Origin: Methanofastidiosum sp964630765
Lineage (GTDB): Archaea; Methanobacteriota_B; Thermococci; Methanofastidiosales; Methanofastidiosaceae
Length of the DNA stretch: 59,110 nt
NCBI GenBank assembly: GCA_964630765.1
Contig: CAZVXE010000002.1
Coordinates: forward strand, 1-59,110
Direction: 5' to 3'
The notes under the pieces: generated by a model
Database searches by the model: none
Seen by the model: the letters and a program-made list of their open reading frames with translations, nothing else
Told to the model about the DNA's origin: nothing
Part shown: positions 53,221 through 59,110 of the stretch, in pieces
Layout of the letters: the number at the start of each line of letters is the position of its first letter
Numbering within the stretch: the stretch's first letter is position 1
Translations under genes and position numbers: made by a program

Positions 53221-53577
53221 ATGTTAGATGTAGAAGGATTAAGCACTGAAGCAAAGATTGGAAAAATATTGATTTTGGTATCCCTTATATTAGGTATAGT
53301 TGGAATCCTGGGATTGCTTGTCGGTTTTAGTTTTGGAGCATTATTTCCAATGAGGTATATGAGAGGATTTCCTTTGTTCGCTGGATTATTCATGATATTT
53401 GTAGCGGTTATTAAGATTTTAGGATTAATAGTTGGTTTCATAGCATTATCTTCGACAAATCTCAAAAATTTCAACAAAGCTGGCATGTACGCTATAATTT
53501 CAAGCTTATTACCTCCTCTTGATCTAATAATGCTCATAGGTGGTATTTTATGCCTTATTAGCAAAGAAGCAAAATAA
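53221..53577 (+). CDS. Small polytopic membrane protein, 118 aa
   Basis: Three to four hydrophobic helices (KILILVSLILGIVGILGLLV; FAGLFMIFVAVIKILGLIVG; AIISSLLPPLDLIMLIGGIL). GAGGTG precedes the ATG. No family recognised. Function unknown. Confidence 0.65.
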   Translation: MLDVEGLSTEAKIGKILILVSLILGIVGILGLLVGFSFGALFPMRYMRGFPLFAGLFMIFVAVIKILGLIVGFIALSSTNLKNFNKAGMYAIISSLLPPLDLIMLIGGILCLISKEAK

Positions 53578-53631
53578 TATAATTTTTTTATTTTCAAAAA
53601 CTATTTAAACGTTTAATAAAATTAGTTTATT

Positions 53632-54093
53632 GTGAGTCTAACAACAACCATAGTTAATTTTTTTTACAATCCGATTATTTTACCAACTCTCGTTGCTTAC
53701 TTAGCTTCTGTTGTTGGAAAAATAATTTATGAGTCTATCAAAAAGAAACATTTAACTATTCAAGTTGCCATACAAGATGGGGGAATGCCAAGTTCTCACA
53801 CGGCAACAGTTATCGGATTGTCAACAGCCATATTTTTGCATGAAGGAATGTCCACAGTATTTTGGATGTCTCTTGTATTTGCTTTTGTAGTAATGAAGGA
53901 TGCAACAGGTATAAGGTGGGAAACAGGGCAGCAGGCAAAGGTAATTAATCAGATACTAAAAAAACTTCGTATGGGAAAGGTAGTTGATGAAGAATTAAAG
54001 GAATTGCTTGGGCATACAGAGGCTCAAGTTGTAGGTGGATTTATTGTGGGAGTTATATTCTCTTATTTAGGGTATAATGCTTTTTTTGGATAA
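53632..54093 (+). CDS. DUF212 family membrane protein (PAP2-related)
   Basis: 153 residues. The signature DGGMPSSHTATVIGLSTAIF near 50 and MKDATGIRWETGQQAKVIN near 90 identify DUF212, a divergent acid phosphatase/haloperoxidase-related family. It has about four TM helices. The GTG start lies about 26 bases behind TATTTAAAC, suggesting a leaderless transcript. Confidence 0.88.
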   Translation: MSLTTTIVNFFYNPIILPTLVAYLASVVGKIIYESIKKKHLTIQVAIQDGGMPSSHTATVIGLSTAIFLHEGMSTVFWMSLVFAFVVMKDATGIRWETGQQAKVINQILKKLRMGKVVDEELKELLGHTEAQVVGGFIVGVIFSYLGYNAFFG

Positions 54094-54249
54094 TATATTG
54101 AATTTGGAGTACTTCTCTTTTCATAGAAATACTTTCAAACTAATCCAAATTAGATTTAACTAAAAACCTTTACTTTATCGCTTTTTTTGAGAATTAAAAA
54201 ATAACTTCTAACAAAGAAGTTTTTAAGTAAAGCATCTCCAACAATTTCC

Positions 54250-57087
54250 ATGGGTACCGACTTCATTACTGTAAAAGGCGCTTCAGAACACAATCTTAAA
54301 AACATAGATGTTCAATTCCCTAGAGATAAGCTTATCGTTGTAACAGGAGTTTCAGGTTCTGGTAAATCTTCTCTTGCTTTTGATACAATTTATGCAGAAG
54401 GTCAGAGGCGTTATGTTGAATCACTTTCCGCATATGCAAGGCAATTCTTAGGGCTAATGGAAAAACCAGACGTTGAATACATTGAAGGACTATCTCCCGC
54501 AATTTCAATTGAACAAAAAACAACTTCTAAAAATCCAAGATCCACGGTCGGTACAGTCACGGAAATTTACGATTATTTAAGACTTCTTTACGCAAGGATA
54601 GGGATCCCTTACTGTTCAAACTGCGGCAAACAGATAAAACAACAAACAGTAACAGAGATTACTGATCAAGTTCTTTCTTTTCCCGAAGGTACAAAAGTAA
54701 CTGTCTTGGCTCCCGTGGTACGTGGCAGAAAAGGGGAGTATTCCACATTACTCAAGGAAATAAATGAAGAAGGCTTTGCAAGGGCAGAAATAGATGGAGA
54801 AATAAAAGAATTAAATGTAGAAATAAGGCTTGAGAGGTACAAAAAACACGATATCAATATAATAATAGATAGGCTTGTCCTAAAAGATGGGATATCTCCA
54901 AGGCTTTATGAAGATATTGAACTTGCATTGAAAAAGGGCGAAGGAATATTATTCGTGGACATTAATGACGAAAGAAAAACATTTTCTGAACACTTTGCAT
55001 GCACTGATTGCGGTATTAGTTTAGAAGAAATAACCCCGAGGATGTTTTCATTTAATAGCCCATATGGCGCATGCCCTTCATGCCACGGACTTGGATTTAA
55101 GCAAGAGTTTGATCCTGATTTAATTATCCCAAACAAAGATCTATCTCTTGTTGAGGGTGCGGTCGATGTATGGAATACTAAATTAGAAGGATTTAGAAGA
55201 CAGACTCTGGAAGCCATTTCTAAAAAGTTTAATTTCAGACTTGACGTGCCTGTTAAAAATTTGTCACAAAAGCATCTTGATATTTTATTGTATGGTACAA
55301 CTGATAAAGTAAGGTATAATTATCGTTCTCGAAACACGCCATCCTATTGGACATATGAAGGAACATACGAAGGTATAATACCCTGGCTTGAGAGGGTATA
55401 TAGAGAAACTGATTCTGAATATAGGAAGGAACAATTTGAGAAATATATCCGATTAAAACCATGTGAAGTATGTAAGGGTAAAAGATTGAAACCCGAGGCT
55501 TTATCAGTGAAGATCCAAGGAAGTTCGATAATTGATGTAACTGAACTTCAAATTAGCAGTTGTTATAAGTTTTTTATTGATCTTGAGCAAAACTTAAATG
55601 AAAAAGAGAAAATTATTTCAAAACAGATATTAAAGGAAATAAAGGCTAGATTAGGATTTCTTTTGAGTGTAGGTCTTGATTACCTAACTTTAGATAGAAG
55701 GGCTGGAACTCTTTCAGGAGGAGAATCTCAAAGAATTAGACTTGCAACCCAGATAGGATCCCAGCTTGTAGGCGTTCTTTATATATTAGATGAGCCAAGC
55801 ATAGGCCTTCATCAAAGAGACAATGCAAAATTGATTGTCATGTTGAAAAGATTAAGAGATATTGGAAACACAGTAATTGTCATTGAACATGATGAAGAAA
55901 TGATGCTCTCTTCAGATTATCTTGTAGATATAGGGCCTGGAGCAGGTGTTCATGGGGGAGAAGTTGTTGCTGTTGGATCTCCAGAAGAAGTTAAGCAAAA
56001 TCCAGATTCACTTACTGGGAAATACTTATCACGAAAACTTAAAATTGACGTTCCTAAAATTAGAAAACAAAGTGATATGTTTATCACAATTAAAGGGGCA
56101 AGACAATTTAATCTAAAAAACATCGATGTAAAAATTCCTCTTGGTTTATTTGTATGTGTCACTGGAGTTTCCGGTAGTGGAAAAAGTACTTTGATTAATG
56201 AAATATTATACAAGGATTTAGCAAAGAAATTTTATAGGGCTGTAGATAACCCAGGGGATCATGATGAAATTTTAGGAATTGAAAATATTGATAAAGTGAT
56301 TATTATCGACCAAAGTCCTATTGGGAGAAGCCCTAGGTCAAATCCTGCAACATATACTGGTTTATTTACTCCAATAAGGGAGCTTTTCTCTGACCTTCCC
56401 GAATCAAAAAGGAGGGGATTTAAGAAAGGTAGGTTCTCTTTTAATGTGAAAGGTGGAAGGTGTGAAAATTGCAGAGGAGACGGACTAATTAAAATTGAAA
56501 TGCATTTTCTACCTGACGTTTATGTTAAATGTGAAGAGTGTAAAGGTGAGAGGTACAATAGAGAAACTTTAACAGTAAAATACAAGGGAAAATCAATTTC
56601 TGAAGTCCTAGATATGACGGTCGAAGAAGCCTTGCACTTTTTTGAAAATATACCAACCATACGAAATAAACTCCAGACCCTTTATGATGTGGGCCTATCC
56701 TACATTAAAGTTGGACAGCCTGCAACTACTCTTTCAGGTGGAGAAGCACAAAGAGTCAAACTGTCAAAGGAATTGTCCAAGAAAGCTACAGGAAAAACTC
56801 TTTATATATTGGATGAACCTACAACTGGGCTCCATTTCCACGATGTTAAAAAACTACTTGATGTTCTTTTACGCCTAAGAGAAAATGGTAATACAGTTCT
56901 CGTTATTGAACATAATATGGATGTAATTAAAACTGCCGACTATATAATTGATCTTGGTCCTGAAGGAGGCCAAAGAGGCGGAGAAATTTTAGTTGAAGGC
57001 ACGCCCGAAGAAGTAATAAAATCCCCAAAGAGCCATACTGGAAGATTCCTTGAAGAAGTTCTAAAAAGAGATGGAGCCTTGAATTAA
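54250..57087 (+). CDS. uvrA: UvrA excinuclease subunit
   Basis: 945 residues, complete. Two ABC ATPase modules: Walker A GVSGSGKSS near 34 and GVSGSGKST near 640, and signature LSGGESQRIRLA near 490 and LSGGEAQRVKL near 830. Zinc modules CSNCG near 119, CTDCG...CPSCHG near 255-285 and CENCRG...CEECKG near 742-765. It recognises DNA lesions with UvrB and UvrC. Neither partner is in the window. The gene family is bacterial in origin and is found only in some archaea. Confidence 0.97.
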   Translation: MGTDFITVKGASEHNLKNIDVQFPRDKLIVVTGVSGSGKSSLAFDTIYAEGQRRYVESLSAYARQFLGLMEKPDVEYIEGLSPAISIEQKTTSKNPRSTVGTVTEIYDYLRLLYARIGIPYCSNCGKQIKQQTVTEITDQVLSFPEGTKVTVLAPVVRGRKGEYSTLLKEINEEGFARAEIDGEIKELNVEIRLERYKKHDINIIIDRLVLKDGISPRLYEDIELALKKGEGILFVDINDERKTFSEHFACTDCGISLEEITPRMFSFNSPYGACPSCHGLGFKQEFDPDLIIPNKDLSLVEGAVDVWNTKLEGFRRQTLEAISKKFNFRLDVPVKNLSQKHLDILLYGTTDKVRYNYRSRNTPSYWTYEGTYEGIIPWLERVYRETDSEYRKEQFEKYIRLKPCEVCKGKRLKPEALSVKIQGSSIIDVTELQISSCYKFFIDLEQNLNEKEKIISKQILKEIKARLGFLLSVGLDYLTLDRRAGTLSGGESQRIRLATQIGSQLVGVLYILDEPSIGLHQRDNAKLIVMLKRLRDIGNTVIVIEHDEEMMLSSDYLVDIGPGAGVHGGEVVAVGSPEEVKQNPDSLTGKYLSRKLKIDVPKIRKQSDMFITIKGARQFNLKNIDVKIPLGLFVCVTGVSGSGKSTLINEILYKDLAKKFYRAVDNPGDHDEILGIENIDKVIIIDQSPIGRSPRSNPATYTGLFTPIRELFSDLPESKRRGFKKGRFSFNVKGGRCENCRGDGLIKIEMHFLPDVYVKCEECKGERYNRETLTVKYKGKSISEVLDMTVEEALHFFENIPTIRNKLQTLYDVGLSYIKVGQPATTLSGGEAQRVKLSKELSKKATGKTLYILDEPTTGLHFHDVKKLLDVLLRLRENGNTVLVIEHNMDVIKTADYIIDLGPEGGQRGGEILVEGTPEEVIKSPKSHTGRFLEEVLKRDGALN

Positions 57088-57136
57088 TTTCATTGGCCCA
57101 ATTTCTTTATCTTTTCTAATACTCCATCATTAATCA

Positions 57137-57232
57137 TTGATTATCAATTTTATGTAATTATTGTTTATCAATATTGTTATTTATTTTTATCAATATCGAA
57201 AGCTTTATATAGTATTGGCGATAGTATTGATA
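57137..57232 (+). promoter_or_regulatory. Repeat-rich promoter of the secreted protein gene
   Basis: TTGATTATCAA (57137-57147), TATCAATATTG (57166-57176) and TATCAATATCG (57188-57198) lie 22-24 bases apart, about two helical turns. TATA (GCTTTATATAG, 57202-57211) follows, then the reverse motif TATTGATA (57225-57232) near the predicted start. Activator or repressor binding on one DNA face is plausible. Confidence 0.5.
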
Positions 57233-57251
57233 TGCACTAGAGGTGATAGAT

Positions 57252-57659
57252 ATGAAAAAAATAACTGCTATATTGGTGATGGGACTTTTAATGGCCTCAA
57301 TCGCCCCTATACTAGGAGAAACGTGTTCAACGGACGAACAAAATAATAATACTGTATGTCCAAGCAACACAACATCAGCAGTATCAAAAATTGTTGCTAA
57401 GAGTTTCCTTAACAACATAAGAAAAGGTTCGATGGATTTAAACGGTAATAAGTTAGTACATTCAATATTAACACCAACTGGAGATCTAAAATTGACATCT
57501 CCCCTATTACAACAGCACTTTGGAACTTATGACTTTGCTAGTGAAAGAGGCACACCAGGATGGTACTCATACGACGTTCAGCCACTAACAAAAACACAAA
57601 AAAAGTACGAACCAACAGTACCAAGAATCTACACCACAAATACATCAGATGATGAATAA
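57252..57659 (+). CDS. Small secreted protein, 135 aa
   Basis: The signal peptide MKKITAILVMGLLMASIAPI is cleaved near residue 23. The mature protein has two Cys (about residues 24 and 36), many Thr/Ser/Asn residues and an acidic tail (TSDDE). No family recognised. The ATG at 57252 has GAGGTGAT upstream; a GTG at 57243 lies inside that site. The elaborate upstream repeats suggest strong control. Codons (AACA/ACA rich) resemble those of abundant proteins. Confidence 0.7.
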   Translation: MKKITAILVMGLLMASIAPILGETCSTDEQNNNTVCPSNTTSAVSKIVAKSFLNNIRKGSMDLNGNKLVHSILTPTGDLKLTSPLLQQHFGTYDFASERGTPGWYSYDVQPLTKTQKKYEPTVPRIYTTNTSDDE

Positions 57660-57697
57660 AGGAGATTATACTCCTTTTATTTTTGAATTTTATTTAC

Positions 57698-58204
57698 TTA
57701 CCATTTATTATAATGGATCCTATTTTCTTCAAATCTTTTTAATTGCGGCTTTCCTTCGTCAGGATACCCAATTGAAATTAGTGATACAGGGAATATATTC
57801 TCGGGCAAATTAAGTATTTCTTTGATACCTTTTACTCTTTCTTCATCAGGGTATATCCCAAGCCAACATGCTCCAAGTCCCAGTGAATGTGCAGCTAAAA
57901 GGATATTTTCAGTTGCCGCAGAGCAATCAATCGTAATAAAAATATCTTTTGTAATATCCAAGTCACCCGCAACTAGAATGGCCATTGGCGCTTCATAGAG
58001 CATCTTTGAGTTTGGATGGAAAGAAGGGATCTTGTCCAATATTTTTCTATTATCTATCAATACAAAATGCCAAGGCCTCTCATTTTTTCTTGAAGGGGCA
58101 TTCATAGCAGCTTCTAAGATTCTTTTTACATGGCTCTCAGGCACCTTATCTTTCTTGTACTTTCTAATACTCCTCCTTGACATAATAATATCTAAAAAAT
58201 CCAT
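57698..58204 (-). CDS. Nitroreductase-family flavoprotein
   Basis: 168 residues. MSRRSIRKYKKDKVPESHVKRILEAAMNAPS at the start and LGLGACWLGIYP near 110 are typical FMN-binding elements. The enzyme reduces nitro or quinone-like compounds with NAD(P)H; the natural substrate is not known. In the middle IDCSAATENILLAAH marks the dimer helix. It converges with the secreted protein gene. Confidence 0.9.
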   Translation of the reverse strand: MDFLDIIMSRRSIRKYKKDKVPESHVKRILEAAMNAPSRKNERPWHFVLIDNRKILDKIPSFHPNSKMLYEAPMAILVAGDLDITKDIFITIDCSAATENILLAAHSLGLGACWLGIYPDEERVKGIKEILNLPENIFPVSLISIGYPDEGKPQLKRFEENRIHYNKW

Positions 58205-58428
58205 AATATCGCCAAGATATATACTAACAACTTATATAAAAATATAATGTTGTAGAATATTATTTTTCGCTGTCTAAGTTATCATAATATCCTTATTTCC
58301 CTCTTTTCTTATAAAAATTGAAATAAAACTTTTAATAAATTAGATTATTTAATAAAAATCTTTTTTTTAAATAGAAAACCTTTTTAGAACTAAAAATAAT
58401 AGTATATAATAAATATTAAAGTGATTTT
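58205..58428. other. AT-rich intergenic region
   Basis: Between the divergent nitroreductase and Lon-like genes. Very AT-rich; TATA-like stretches are present for both directions (ACTTATATAAA near 58230 on the reverse side, AGTATATAATAAAT near 58400 forward). No ORF or hairpin seen. Confidence 0.5.
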
Positions 58429-59110
58429 ATGACAAAAGAACTCTCTTCAGATATGATAAGAAGGACATTTGATAAGAATAAATTAAAATGTAAAAGTAGT
58501 CAAGAAGTATCCCCTTTAGAAGATATAGTGGGCCAGGAAAGAGCATTAAAGGCGCTGAAATTCGGGCTAGAGATAAAAGAGAAAGGATTTAATATTTTTG
58601 TTGCAGGTTTTCCAGGGACTGGAAAAATGACGGCAGTAAAGAGTTTTTTGGATAAACTCGCTGAAGACCAAACTGTACCTTCTGATTGGTGTTATGTTAA
58701 TAATTTTCTAGAGCCATACGAACCTAAAGTCATTAAATTAAAAGCAGGCCAGGGAAGAGTCTTTCACAAAGATATGTCCAATTTCCTAAGCGAGGCTAAG
58801 ATTAATCTTCCAAAAGCCTTTGAAAGTGAAGACTTTGCTTTAAAGAGAGAGGCCACTATCCAGAAAATTGATGCTGAACGAAATAAAATCTTTTCCGAAC
58901 TGAATAGAAAAGCAGAGAAAGAAGGATTAATTGTTCAAAGTACCCCAATGGGATTTATTTTTGTTCCTATTGTCAGTGGCAGGCCAATGACTGAGGAGGA
59001 GTTTATAGCTCTAAATCCCGAAACAAAGGACGATATACAAAAAAAGAGGGATAAATTAAACTCAGAGCTAAGATTAGTGTTTAGACAGCTAAAAGAGCTG
59101 GATAGTAAAA
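58429..59110 (+). CDS. Lon-family AAA+ protease (partial, C-terminal part outside window)
   Basis: At least 227 residues, cut by the window edge. It opens MTKELSSDMIRRTFDK and has a Walker A loop VAGFPGTGKMTAVKSFL near residue 58, preceded by EDIVGQERALKALKFGLEIK. A long charged coiled-coil insertion follows. This matches the AAA_32/LonC-like proteases (COG1067 type). Ser-Lys protease residues would lie beyond the edge. GTGAT precedes the ATG. Confidence 0.82.
   Translation, partial: MTKELSSDMIRRTFDKNKLKCKSSQEVSPLEDIVGQERALKALKFGLEIKEKGFNIFVAGFPGTGKMTAVKSFLDKLAEDQTVPSDWCYVNNFLEPYEPKVIKLKAGQGRVFHKDMSNFLSEAKINLPKAFESEDFALKREATIQKIDAERNKIFSELNRKAEKEGLIVQSTPMGFIFVPIVSGRPMTEEEFIALNPETKDDIQKKRDKLNSELRLVFRQLKELDSK

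Overview
The window comes from an AT-rich euryarchaeon, almost certainly a methanogen. It encodes a methanogenesis-marker-11 protein and an AksA-type homocitrate synthase (coenzyme B pathway), a group II thermosome, archaeal DUF99/DUF531 genes and a UbiA prenyltransferase. Start sites are preceded by GGTGAT/GAGGTG ribosome-binding sites or sit about 26 bases behind TATA boxes (leaderless). Many metabolic genes look bacterial in type: the aro operon, UvrA, LuxC/LuxE and AlkD. A Methanofastidiosa-like lineage would fit, but that placement is only a guess from gene content.

Layout. 1-5768: partial EamA transporter, HtpX with an EF-hand loop, tRNA-Gly, a conserved archaeal trio (RNase III-like, DUF99, DUF531), a methylmalonyl-CoA mutase catalytic subunit and a PHP phosphoesterase. 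5824-15410: a ten-gene operon for the whole route to chorismate and on to the Phe/Tyr precursors. It is preceded by a 23-codon leader ORF whose last nine codons include three Phe and three Tyr codons, followed by mutually exclusive RNA pairings. This looks like ribosome-mediated attenuation in an archaeon. 15477-20912: PIG-L deacetylase, membrane acyltransferase, DUF3160 lipoprotein, tRNA-Lys and an orphan Imm5-like protein.

21032-26371: the least explained region. It holds a small HTH gene with a palindrome in its own promoter, a highly structured RNA element, and an NCS2/UraA-like permease. Two tiny membrane proteins and an unknown soluble protein follow, then a second copy of the permease sharing a 181-base identical 5' tract. 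It looks like an undescribed regulated transport locus. 26901-36007: two tRNAs, MMP11-AksA-TPP enzyme (candidate coenzyme B genes), a GMC oxidoreductase with a 4Fe-4S motif, argH/argG and Fic.

36073-45370: cell-surface genes (two beta-propeller membrane proteins, a polysaccharide polymerase-like protein and its anchored partners) plus SerA, Trm112-like, MFS and an Lrp-type regulator. 45380-59110: two tRNAs, UbiA, a LuxE/LuxC-type acyl-reductase pair, a stand-alone RAM domain, thermosome, AlkD, DUF212, UvrA, a small secreted protein behind a repeat-rich promoter, a nitroreductase and the start of a Lon-family protease. I saw no CRISPR array, insertion sequence or prophage.
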